In this document: one piece after another, positions 17,325 to 24,818 of the stretch
Numbering within the stretch: the stretch's first letter is position 1
Layout of the letters: each line of letters begins with the position of its first letter
NCBI RefSeq assembly: GCF_001623565.1
Contig: NZ_CP015196.1
Span: 1,137,501 to 1,201,500, forward strand
DNA length: 64,000 nucleotides
From: Streptococcus marmotae
Lineage (GTDB): Bacteria > Bacillota > Bacilli > Lactobacillales > Streptococcaceae
Direction of reading: 5' to 3'
Notes under the pieces: model-generated
Database searches by the model: none
What the model saw: the letters and a program-made list of their open reading frames with translations, nothing else
Told to the model about the DNA's origin: nothing
Made by a program: the position numbers and the translations under genes

Positions 17325-18332
17325 ATGATTGAAATTTGTCCATTTGGAAGTGAGAAAGCTAAAAAATATTGTTTGGTCAACGCAAGAGGAATGCAGGTGA
17401 CTGTGACGAATTTTGGAGCACGGATTGTGGAAATTTTGCTTCCTGTTGAAGAAGATGGTAGCTTACGCAATATCAGCCTATCTGCTTCTTCAGATGAAGA
17501 ATATAAGACAAAAGATCCCTATCCTGGAGCGACGATTGTACCAGTTGCAGGTCGCATTTCAAAGGCACAGGCAGAGATTAAAGGAAGGATCTATCACTTT
17601 ACAGAAAATGAACCAGGTCGAACTTTGCATGGTGGTGTGAATACGGCTAATGAACAGTATTGGGATGTGGAACTTGATGAAGTGGCTAATGCTGTTTGTT
17701 TTTCAATCGAGCTGGCCGATGGTTTCAATGGCTTTCCGGGGAATGTGCGGGTCAAGGCCTGCTATCGCTTGACCGAGGAGAATGCACTTGAGATTAGCTA
17801 TAAAGCTCAATCAGACAAGGATACGATTTTTAATCCGACTAATCATGTCTACTTTAATCTAACCGGAGATGTTCGGCAAGATGTGGCTGACCACCAGATT
17901 CGCATTGCAGCCGAAACCTATGCGCCACTAGGAGAGGATAATCTGCCTCTTGGAAGATTAGAGCCTGTTGAGGGGACACCATTTGATTTCCGACTTGGAG
18001 GAACGTTTGCCCAAGGATTTACCTTGGAACATCCGCAAAATCAATTGGTTAAAGGTTATGATCATCCTTGGGTCTTGAATCAGGTAGCAGAGCCAGTTGA
18101 GGTGATTAGTCCAGATCAGCGTATTCGTTTGACGGTTACAACCAATCAACCAGCAGTTGTGATTTATACCTATAATTTTCCAAGTCAGGATATGGCAGTC
18201 TTTCATGGTGCCTTTAGTTTGGAATGTCAAGGGCTACCCAATGCTTGTAATCTAGCTGATTTTGGTCCAATCTTATTAGAGAAAGATCAACTATTCCAGC
18301 ATAAGACGATTTATAAATTTACGTGGGAGTGA
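17325..18332 (+). CDS. galM: Aldose 1-epimerase (galactose mutarotase)
   Basis: A 335-residue mutarotase that interconverts alpha and beta anomers of galactose before GalK. Family motifs include GATIVPVAGRIS, the ENEPGRTLHGG loop with its histidine, and NPTNHVYFNLTG with the catalytic histidine. The start MIEICPFGSEKAKKY at 17325 is preferred because AAAGGAG precedes it. It stands just downstream of the beta-galactosidase/PTS operon, supporting use of the released galactose, but has its own promoter. Confidence 0.88.
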   Translation: MIEICPFGSEKAKKYCLVNARGMQVTVTNFGARIVEILLPVEEDGSLRNISLSASSDEEYKTKDPYPGATIVPVAGRISKAQAEIKGRIYHFTENEPGRTLHGGVNTANEQYWDVELDEVANAVCFSIELADGFNGFPGNVRVKACYRLTEENALEISYKAQSDKDTIFNPTNHVYFNLTGDVRQDVADHQIRIAAETYAPLGEDNLPLGRLEPVEGTPFDFRLGGTFAQGFTLEHPQNQLVKGYDHPWVLNQVAEPVEVISPDQRIRLTVTTNQPAVVIYTYNFPSQDMAVFHGAFSLECQGLPNACNLADFGPILLEKDQLFQHKTIYKFTWE

Positions 18333-18338
18333 AGTAGA

Positions 18339-18374
18339 CAATAAAACACAGGAAGTAGTTCCTGTGTTTTATTG
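18339..18374. terminator. Bidirectional terminator between galM and the permease gene
   Basis: AATAAAACACAGGAA pairs with TTCCTGTGTTTTATT around GTAG. The right arm overlaps the stop codon of the minus-strand permease gene. Confidence 0.9.
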
Positions 18375-19739
18375 TTTAAATTTATACTGACTATATCCAC
18401 CAAATACGATAATCCAAATTGTTGATCCGATTGCTCCCCAAATGGTTGCTTCTTGGAGGAACAAGGTTGCAAAGACAAAAAGGAAGAAAGTAATCGTAAG
18501 GGGATTCAGGATACGATAGGCGGGCATTAAGTAACCGTCTGCGAGAAAATCTGTTGATTTTCGGTAGTTGAGATGGGCGAGCATGACGAGGATATAAATA
18601 GCGATATAGACCCCAGAAGAAGAGGCTGTAATGAGGGTAAAGGCGTCAGATACTCCTGGTAAGACACTGATAGCAGCGGCAAAAGCAATGACAATTGCCG
18701 AGGCAATAATGGCATTTTGTGGAACATTTTGCCGAGAGAGGGTATGAATGTTTAGTCGTTTCAAGAAGCTGTTAGGCGAATCATGAGCAATCTGATAGAG
18801 ATGACGTCCTGTTGAATACAACGTTGAATTGAGGGCAGATGCTGCAGAAGTCAAAACCACAAAATTAATCAATCCAGCAGCCCATTTGATACCGGCTAAT
18901 TCAAACACAGTTACAAAAGGAGAACCAGCAGTTGCTAAGTTTCCCCAAGGGATGATTGCCATAATCGCAAGCAAAGCTCCTCCGTAAAAAAAGACAATGC
19001 GTAAAGGGATTTCCTTGATAGCTTTTGGAAGAACTTGACGGGGATTTTCTGTTTCAGCTGTTGTTACACCGATGAATTCCATCATGAGATAGGCAAAAAA
19101 GACCATTTGAAAGGCAACGATAAAGTTTAGAGTCCCATTTGGAAAAAGAGTAAATCCTTCGCTGATATTGCTTAGACTAGCAATGCCGAATGGTGTTTTG
19201 AACCCAGTTAAAACCATGAAAATAGCAGTAGCAATGAGGGCTAGGATAGCGATGATTTTAATCATTGCAAACCAAAATTCGACTTCCCCAAAGATACGTA
19301 CCGCAATTAAATTGACAAGGCTTAATAGTAACAAAAAGACTAGTTGAATGATCCAAGAGGGCCAAGTTGGAAACCAGAATTGAACATACTCAGCGACAGC
19401 AGTAATTTCTGCCATGCCAATAAATACAACAGATAGCCAGTAGGACCAGCCGGCAAAATATCCCCACCCTTTTCCAAGGTAATGGGTAATAAAATTAATA
19501 AAGGTATGCTGGTCTGGATCACGATAGAGCATCTCTCCAATCGCTCGCATCATGAGATACATAAAGCCGCCTGTTATCATATAAATAAAGAGGATAGAAG
19601 GACCTGTCAAACTGATAGAGCGGCCTGCTCCAAGGAATAATCCGGTTCCAATTGTGCCTGCGATGGCCATGATTTGGACGTGTCGATTTTGAAGGCTCCT
19701 GTCCATCTTATTCGGTGTCTGGTGCGATTTCTCACTCAT
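18369..19739 (-). CDS. APC-family amino acid permease
   Basis: A 456-residue transporter with about 12 membrane helices. The first helix motif is QIMAIAGTIGTGLFLGAGRS and the conserved ATAVAEY-like segment is ITAVAEYVQFWFP. It resembles the AAT family (gamma-aminobutyrate, D-serine/alanine/glycine permeases). The start MSEKSHQTPNKMDRS at 19739 follows AAGGAGA; an upstream 15-residue extension is less likely. Substrate cannot be decided from the sequence. A cre-like site GTAAAACGTTTAC lies in the divergent intergenic region. Confidence 0.85.
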   Translation of the reverse strand: MSEKSHQTPNKMDRSLQNRHVQIMAIAGTIGTGLFLGAGRSISLTGPSILFIYMITGGFMYLMMRAIGEMLYRDPDQHTFINFITHYLGKGWGYFAGWSYWLSVVFIGMAEITAVAEYVQFWFPTWPSWIIQLVFLLLLSLVNLIAVRIFGEVEFWFAMIKIIAILALIATAIFMVLTGFKTPFGIASLSNISEGFTLFPNGTLNFIVAFQMVFFAYLMMEFIGVTTAETENPRQVLPKAIKEIPLRIVFFYGGALLAIMAIIPWGNLATAGSPFVTVFELAGIKWAAGLINFVVLTSAASALNSTLYSTGRHLYQIAHDSPNSFLKRLNIHTLSRQNVPQNAIIASAIVIAFAAAISVLPGVSDAFTLITASSSGVYIAIYILVMLAHLNYRKSTDFLADGYLMPAYRILNPLTITFFLFVFATLFLQEATIWGAIGSTIWIIVFGGYSQYKFKQ

Positions 19740-19815
19740 AGTTTGTCTCTCCTTAACGTCATTGTATGGTATGAATTTTATCATAAATTGTGCTTATTGT
19801 AAGCTATGGGACATT

Positions 19816-19832
19816 AAGTAAAACGTTTACCT
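19816..19832. promoter_or_regulatory. CcpA-box-like site
   Basis: AGTAAAACGTTTACC is a near-palindromic match to the catabolite-response consensus. It lies between the permease gene and the DUF1858 gene, and a second weaker match, GAAAGCGTTTTTTAC, lies about 30 bp to the right. Either gene could be its target. Confidence 0.55.
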
Positions 19833-19939
19833 AAAATGTTGTCAGAAGAAAGCGTTTTTTACTGTAAAACTTCCCTATTTTTCTCCCTTTTCCCATTGGA
19901 ATATGCTATAATGGGGGAAAAATGAATAAAGGTGGAAAC

Positions 19940-20173
19940 ATGAATACGATTGATCTTTCCATTCCTGTGGCTCAAGTCATTGAAGAACATCCTGAGGTAC
20001 TTGAGATTTTAGTTGAACTTGGTTTTACTCCGCTAGCAAATCCTTTGATGCGTCAGACACTTGGAAAAACGGTGTCGCTCAAGCAAGGAGCTAAGATGAA
20101 AGGGATTGATTTGACCTATATCCAGTCAACTTTAGAGTGGAATGGCTATGATGTCATTGGAGGACAAGCATGA
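19940..20173 (+). CDS. DUF1858 domain protein
   Basis: A 77-residue protein starting MNTIDLSIPVAQVIEEHPEV, the DUF1858 pattern (a short helical domain also found with hybrid-cluster and hemerythrin proteins). AGGTGG precedes the ATG at 19940. TATAAT with an upstream TG (extended -10) lies at about 19906. Its stop overlaps the DUF438 gene by 4 bp. The pair is conserved in streptococci; a role in redox or nitric-oxide-linked iron chemistry is only inference from domain company. Confidence 0.75.
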   Translation: MNTIDLSIPVAQVIEEHPEVLEILVELGFTPLANPLMRQTLGKTVSLKQGAKMKGIDLTYIQSTLEWNGYDVIGGQA

Positions 20174-21495
20174 CAGACGAACGCATTCAGATCTTAAAGG
20201 ATATTTTACTGGATTTGCACCAAGGGGCGAGTCCAGATAGTGTTCAAGAGCGATTTAATCAAGCCTTTGCTGGGGTATCTGCCATTGAAATTTCGCTTAT
20301 GGAGCATGAATTGATGAATTCTGATTCGGGAGTGACCTTTGAAGATGTCATGGCCTTGTGTGATGTCCATGCCAATCTATTTAAACAAGCGATTCAGAAT
20401 GTAGAGGTGGCAGATGCTGATCAGGCAGGTCATCCGGTACGTGTTTTTAAAGATGAAAACTTAGCCTTACGAGCAGCTCTAATCCGGATTCGCCGTTTGT
20501 TAGAGAGTTATGAGCAGGCAGAAGATTCGGCCATTCGCACGGAAATCATCAAAGGCTTGCAGCGTCAACTAGTCTTGTTAGGGCAGTTTGACAACCATTA
20601 TCGGCGCAAGGAAGAATTGTTCTTTCCCTTGATGGAGAAATACGGACATGATTCACCACCCAAGGTGATGTGGGGAGTGGATGATCAAATTCGGGACTTG
20701 TTTGCGCTTGTACAAAAGGACAGTCAGCAATTAGAAGAGCAAGGAATTGAGGCTTTACAAGAGAGTTTTGAAGCTTTTGCAGTCGAATTTGAAAGTATGA
20801 TTTTCAAGGAAGAATCAATCTTATTGCTGATTCTGCTCGAATGCTTTACGCAAGATGATTGGCTACAAATTGCAGGAGAAAGTGATACATTTGGCTATGC
20901 GATTATTCGTCCCAAGGAGAAATGGACACCAGAAAGACAACACTTTACCTCAGAGAGAAAAGAAGAAGCTGTTTCAGAAGTCGTAGGGACTGAGCAGGTG
21001 ATTCATCATAGGATTGATACACCTGATGGAGAATTAAGCATTTCCTTTACGCCTAAAAAGCAATCAGAACAAGAAACACAGGCCTTTGGAAATGGCTATT
21101 TGTCTGTTGAACAGGCGAACTTGATATTGAATCATTTGCCCATGGAAATTACCTTTGTGAATAAGGATGATATTTTCCAGTATTATAATGATGCGGTACC
21201 GAGCGAGGAGATGATTTTCAAACGCACGCCAAGTCAGGTTGGACGGAATGTAGAGCTGTGCCACCCGCCTAAATTATTACCAAAGGTACGGGCGATTTTC
21301 ACCGCCTTGCGTGAGGGGCGTAAGGACAAATTTGAAATGTGGTTCAACTCTGAATCCCGTGGTCAATTTGTTCATGTGACCTACAAAGCTGTACGTAATG
21401 CTACTGGTGAATTTCAAGGAGTCTTGGAATATGTTCAAGATATTGCGCCCTATCGGGCAATTGAAACAGATGTGTATAGGGAGATTGACGAATGA
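20170..21495 (+). CDS. DUF438 / hemerythrin / PAS domain protein
   Basis: A 441-residue multidomain protein. An N-terminal DUF438 domain (about 1-75) is followed by a hemerythrin-like HHE region (about 95-235, with FDNHYRRKEELFFPLMEKYG and FESMIFKEESILLLILLE offering histidine and glutamate ligands). A PAS domain fills the C-terminus (about 310-430, MEITFVNKDDIFQYYNDAVP). It is likely cytosolic and binds a di-iron centre and another cofactor. It is translationally coupled to DUF1858 and DUF1912 genes. Function is not established. Confidence 0.82.
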   Translation: MTDERIQILKDILLDLHQGASPDSVQERFNQAFAGVSAIEISLMEHELMNSDSGVTFEDVMALCDVHANLFKQAIQNVEVADADQAGHPVRVFKDENLALRAALIRIRRLLESYEQAEDSAIRTEIIKGLQRQLVLLGQFDNHYRRKEELFFPLMEKYGHDSPPKVMWGVDDQIRDLFALVQKDSQQLEEQGIEALQESFEAFAVEFESMIFKEESILLLILLECFTQDDWLQIAGESDTFGYAIIRPKEKWTPERQHFTSERKEEAVSEVVGTEQVIHHRIDTPDGELSISFTPKKQSEQETQAFGNGYLSVEQANLILNHLPMEITFVNKDDIFQYYNDAVPSEEMIFKRTPSQVGRNVELCHPPKLLPKVRAIFTALREGRKDKFEMWFNSESRGQFVHVTYKAVRNATGEFQGVLEYVQDIAPYRAIETDVYREIDE

Positions 21496-21746
21496 GTTAT
21501 GAACAGGAATTTCTAAAAGAATTCGAGGCTTGGGTCAATACTCAAGTGATGATCAATGAAATGGCTATGGAAGAAAGCCGCCGCGTCTTGGAAGAAGACA
21601 AGGATGAGCGTGCAGCGGATGCCTACATTCGCTATGAAAGCAAGGTAGATGCCTATCGCTTTATTCAGGGAAAATTCGCCAACTATGCTGCGGGCAAAGG
21701 ATTCCATGATTTACCGGATGAACTGTTTGGCAAACGAAGTTATTAA
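21492..21746 (+). CDS. DUF1912 family protein
   Basis: An 84-residue acidic helical protein starting MSYEQEFLKEFEAWVNTQVM and ending DELFGKRSY. The pattern matches the small streptococcal DUF1912 family of unknown role. It overlaps the DUF438 gene by 4 bp, so it is the third member of this operon. Confidence 0.75.
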   Translation: MSYEQEFLKEFEAWVNTQVMINEMAMEESRRVLEEDKDERAADAYIRYESKVDAYRFIQGKFANYAAGKGFHDLPDELFGKRSY

Positions 21747-21775
21747 GGATAAGATAAAAGGAGATTAGGAGAAAA

Positions 21776-22144
21776 ATGGCAAAGAAAAAAGTAAACCGTA
21801 AAAAACAATTAAAACGTGAATGGGCAAAATTGAAAAAAGCAGGTCGTGAGCGTTTGGAACAAGTTGTTGATGTAGCTGAAACAGTAGTTGATAAGGCTGT
21901 TGAGCAAGTTAAGGAAGCTGTTGCAGAAATCAAGGAGCAGGCGACGACAAGTTTAGAGGATTTCCAAGCACTGCCAGAACTTGAGGCTATTCCTGCTAGT
22001 CGTTTGGAAACATTCTACCAAGCAGGCATTCAGAGTGTGGCTGATTTTGCAACATGGACAGAAAAAGATTTGCTAGCTTTAAAAGGAATTGGTGCAGCAA
22101 CGATTAAGCAATTGAAAGAAAAAGGGATTGCTTTAAAGGATTAA
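21776..22144 (+). CDS. Helix-hairpin-helix domain protein
   Basis: A 122-residue protein with two parts. A lysine/arginine-rich N-terminus (MAKKKVNRKKQLKREWAKLK) leads into a heptad-like VVDVAETVVDKAVEQVKEAV coiled segment. The C-terminal 50 residues carry a helix-hairpin-helix motif, LLALKGIGAATIKQLKEKGI, as in nonspecific DNA-binding proteins. It is probably a small nucleic-acid-binding protein. AGGAGA precedes the ATG. Partner and role are unknown. Confidence 0.7.
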   Translation: MAKKKVNRKKQLKREWAKLKKAGRERLEQVVDVAETVVDKAVEQVKEAVAEIKEQATTSLEDFQALPELEAIPASRLETFYQAGIQSVADFATWTEKDLLALKGIGAATIKQLKEKGIALKD

Positions 22145-22174
22145 GACTGGTTTGAAGTAAGAGAGGGCTAAGGG

Positions 22175-22477
22175 ATGAGTTGGCTTGCAGAGTTGATTGG
22201 TGAGTTGCTGATAGGGGTATTGTTTGATCGGGATGCAAAAGAATTTCGCTCTTCTAAAACTCTCGTCTTCTACGCAATCTGTCGGAATCTCTTTCATCTT
22301 GTTTTGATAGCTCTTTTGGTTACGCTAATCTGGTATACAACCACTCAAGGGGGCTGGGTCAACTATTTCTTTGCTCTATTTTGCTTGATCGTACTGCTTT
22401 TTCAGATAGGCTCTTTTTATTCATGGAATAAACAGTGTGTTAAGCAATTTCGCTTACTGAAATCAAGAAGAAGCTGA
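22175..22477 (+). CDS. Small membrane protein of unknown function
   Basis: A 100-residue protein with two hydrophobic helices (LFHLVLIALLVTLIWYTTTQ and WVNYFFALFCLIVLLFQIGS) between basic ends. It is not recognised. It starts 30 bp after the HhH gene, in the same direction, and may be cotranscribed with it. The start at 22175 has AAGGG just upstream. Confidence 0.55.
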   Translation: MSWLAELIGELLIGVLFDRDAKEFRSSKTLVFYAICRNLFHLVLIALLVTLIWYTTTQGGWVNYFFALFCLIVLLFQIGSFYSWNKQCVKQFRLLKSRRS

Positions 22478-22750
22478 GTGGATACTTGCAGGCAACAGAG
22501 CTAACTCACAATGAAATCACAGGTGAAAGCTCTTAAAGGGGCAATCTTGGAGCCTGGGGCCAGCAAAGCACCCAACCAAACCAATTAAGCTTGAGCTAGA
22601 AAATGTTCAGGTTGTAAAGAGCCATATAACAGGCTCGGGCTTTGCCGAAAAGGCAGATAGCTTATGGGAACCCACTGAAAAATTCATCAAATTGATGGCT
22701 TTTTCAGTGGGTTCCTTTCGTGCTCCTTTTTTTTCTTCAGAAAGTAGTTT
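22478..22750 (+). other. Non-coding stretch with a long branched hairpin
   Basis: No gene is visible. GGAACCCACTGAAAAA (22667-22682) pairs perfectly over 16 bp with TTTTTCAGTGGGTTCC (22700-22715). The loop holds a second small stem CATCAA/TTGATG, and a run of T follows about 10 bp later. This can serve as a terminator. The GC-richer sequence upstream (22540-22660) might be a structured RNA, but I could not match it to a known family. Confidence 0.45.
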
Positions 22751-22902
22751 TTAGGCTACTGTTTTGATTTGATATGTGACAGGTTGAGAACCAGAGGTGT
22801 AGCCCCTCATTACTATAAAACTAGTTACAGCTGCACCTTCGTTGTTGCTATCTCTTTTTTGTAGGATAGCGACATCATAACAAGATTGAATTGGAGATTT
22901 TA
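22751..22902 (-). pseudogene. C-terminal fragment of an unidentified gene
   Basis: On the minus strand about 49 codons stay open to a TAA at 22751-22753, with a protein-like stretch SCYDVAILQKRDSNNEGAAV followed by TSFIVMRGYTSGSQPVTYQI. There is no start codon, and the ABC transporter's terminator lies directly upstream. It looks like the truncated tail of a lost gene at the edge of the peptide cluster. Product not recognised. Confidence 0.4.
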
Positions 22903-22915
22903 TCACAAGAAAAGG

Positions 22916-22948
22916 GCTCTTTATCGCCTGTAGTGGGTGACAAAGAGC
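22916..22948 (-). terminator. Terminator of the peptide-cluster ABC transporter
   Basis: GCTCTTT and AAAGAGC form a stem, reinforced by GTC/GAT-type pairing inside, followed on the minus strand by CCCTTTTCTT. It lies 6 bp after the transporter's stop codon. Confidence 0.7.
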
Positions 22949-22953
22949 AATAT

Positions 22954-24531
22954 TTATGTGAATCGATATCTTTCCAAATCAATTATCTGATTATAATCCG
23001 TTTCTGAATCAATATGATGAGCAACTTCAATCAAAATGATAGGTAATTGCAACAGCAATTGCCTCACTTGATGTGCGTTGTCTTTATCCAAGGATGCTGT
23101 AATCTCATCTGCCAGCACAATATCTTTTTTCCGAAGCAGGCAACGGACTAATTCTAGCCGTAGACGTTGTCCACCTGAAATGTTTTCTCCGTTATTTTTT
23201 AGTTGATACTCTAGAATATTTGTGATTTCATTCGTTAAACCAACCTGTTCTAGATAATAGAGTAATTCTTGGTCTGAAATCTCCTGACCTAAAGTCAAGT
23301 TTTCCCGAATGCTCCCATGGCTGAAAAATGGATTCTGAGAAATATAAGCCACATTTCCTTGATAGTGATTAAATTCTTGTCCAGCTTTGTCACGCACGAA
23401 GATTCGACCATTATTCGGGGCTACCTTTCCTGCCAACAGGCGTAGGAGAGTTGATTTTCCAGTACCACTAGCTCCCTTTATTAAAACTTTGCTTGGCTTC
23501 GATAATCTGAGTGAAAAATTGTAAAAGAGTACTTGCTCTCCAATCTGTTTTGAAACATCGACTGCAACAAGTTCTGCCAAAGATTCGACTGTCGTATAAG
23601 ATGTTTCTAAACAAGGTTCTTCTAGCAAAGAAAATATTTTTTCTTTTACTGCCTGTGAACGCTGAATATCAGATACACTATACATAATCTTTTGGATAGG
23701 TCCGCTAAGATTCATTGTGGCTATATACATAGCGACTAAACTGGCTGTTGATAGCTCTCCACCCTTTTTTTGTAGTAACAGACCAAGAGCAAGAGGTAGT
23801 ACCTGACTAAGAAATTCTAAAGGCCCATTGAAAAAATAAACGACATTACCAGTCCATTCATTTTTCCAGCGAGTGTTCTCATAACATTCATTGTTTTTTG
23901 TCAACTTGGCAAAATTTTCTTTGATAGCACCATAAAAATAAATCGTATCAGCTCCCTTAAAAAAGTCTCCTACAGATAGATGGAAAGCCTTTTGCTTTTC
24001 AGAAAAATCTGCTCCACTGTCTATTAAACGATTGTTCATCAACCATTGAGGTAAAGGACGAAGAAAAGAAAAGACCACAAAAACTAGACCAAGCCAAAAA
24101 TTTTGAACCAAAATAAAAGTAATTGTTGTACAAAGTATAAACACTCTTCCAACTATCATATCTAAAGGTAAAAAGAAGCGGTTATACAGTACTTCCATAT
24201 CTTGTGTAACAATTGAAACTTTTTCATCATACACAAAGGATTCTTGAAAAAATAATTTAGTAATAAGCTGATTTTTTAAGCGAACTTGAAGATGGCGTTG
24301 CAGATTATTACTGACAAAATTTGCTAACAACATCGTGCTATAAAAAAATAAATGCAGACAAAATCCATATATAATAAAGTTTAGTATCGTATCAATTGTA
24401 AGTTGTCCTTCACGAATACTCAACAACTTATCCAATAGTAATGGCTTAATGAGAATCATCCCACTATTCAAAAACACTCCGATTAAAAAATAAACAAAGA
24501 TGTTAGTTTTTATATATTTTAGCAATTTCAT
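22954..24531 (-). CDS. ABC transporter (fused permease-ATPase) of the RiPP cluster
   Basis: A 525-residue half transporter: a six-helix ABC exporter domain (about 1-300) and an ATPase domain (about 325-525). Walker A is GASGTGKSTLL, the signature ISGGQRLRLELVR, and Walker B DIVLADEITASLD. There is no N-terminal C39 peptidase, so leader removal would need another protease. It is last in the rgg-maturase-precursor series and separated from the precursor by a hairpin, fitting a role in exporting the modified peptide. It might instead be an immunity pump. The product is inferred from context. Confidence 0.82.
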   Translation of the reverse strand: MKLLKYIKTNIFVYFLIGVFLNSGMILIKPLLLDKLLSIREGQLTIDTILNFIIYGFCLHLFFYSTMLLANFVSNNLQRHLQVRLKNQLITKLFFQESFVYDEKVSIVTQDMEVLYNRFFLPLDMIVGRVFILCTTITFILVQNFWLGLVFVVFSFLRPLPQWLMNNRLIDSGADFSEKQKAFHLSVGDFFKGADTIYFYGAIKENFAKLTKNNECYENTRWKNEWTGNVVYFFNGPLEFLSQVLPLALGLLLQKKGGELSTASLVAMYIATMNLSGPIQKIMYSVSDIQRSQAVKEKIFSLLEEPCLETSYTTVESLAELVAVDVSKQIGEQVLFYNFSLRLSKPSKVLIKGASGTGKSTLLRLLAGKVAPNNGRIFVRDKAGQEFNHYQGNVAYISQNPFFSHGSIRENLTLGQEISDQELLYYLEQVGLTNEITNILEYQLKNNGENISGGQRLRLELVRCLLRKKDIVLADEITASLDKDNAHQVRQLLLQLPIILIEVAHHIDSETDYNQIIDLERYRFT

Positions 24532-24566
24532 AAATAAACCTATCTAAAAATGAAGCGAATATTCAT

Positions 24567-24612
24567 AAAAACCTCAGTATAATAGTTGTACACAAGCCAA
24601 CTTTAACTGAGG
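24567..24612 (-). terminator. Attenuator-like hairpin between precursor and transporter genes
   Basis: On the minus strand CCTCAGT and ACTGAGG enclose a second stem AGTTG/CAACT and are followed by TTTTTAT. It lies about 35 bp before the transporter ATG, so it could make the small precursor transcript more abundant than the transporter message. Confidence 0.65.
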
Positions 24613-24728
24613 CTATCTAATATTTTAGTGAGCTAGTATCTGATGTTACTTATTAAGAGTGATTATCTTTTGAATCAGACTCACCAAATTGCAATTAATT
24701 ATTAAAAAATAAACTAAAACTCATTTCC

Positions 24729-24818
24729 ATCCTCATCGCAATAATGATCACGCATTGCCAATATATCAAATTGAGTAGTGTTCTTATTTTCAATTACAAT
24801 CATTTTTACACCTCCTCT
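24729..24818 (-). CDS. Candidate RiPP precursor peptide (29 aa)
   Basis: A minus-strand ORF begins with ATG at 24803-24801 two bases after the maturase stop, preceded by the strong site AGAGGAGGTGTAAAA, and ends with TAG near 24717. The peptide starts MIVIENKNTTQF and ends MRDHYCDEDGNEF, 29 residues in all. Small size, a polar/acidic C-terminus with aromatic, Arg, His and one Cys residues, and position against a radical SAM/SPASM gene fit precursors of streptococcal SHP/Rgg-linked radical-SAM peptides. I cannot place it in a named subfamily. The likely modified region is RDHYC. The coordinates given include the RBS; the ORF itself is about 24717-24803. Confidence 0.7.

Noticed and set aside
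22540..22660. Possible tmRNA, 6S RNA or RNase P RNA in the GC-richer intergenic stretch
   Set aside because: None of the conserved sequences I know for these RNAs is present; left as unassigned non-coding DNA.
24532..24570. 8-codon ORF MNIRFIFR just before the transporter gene
   Set aside because: It overlaps the attenuator U-tract, lacks an RBS and has no sign of being a peptide gene.
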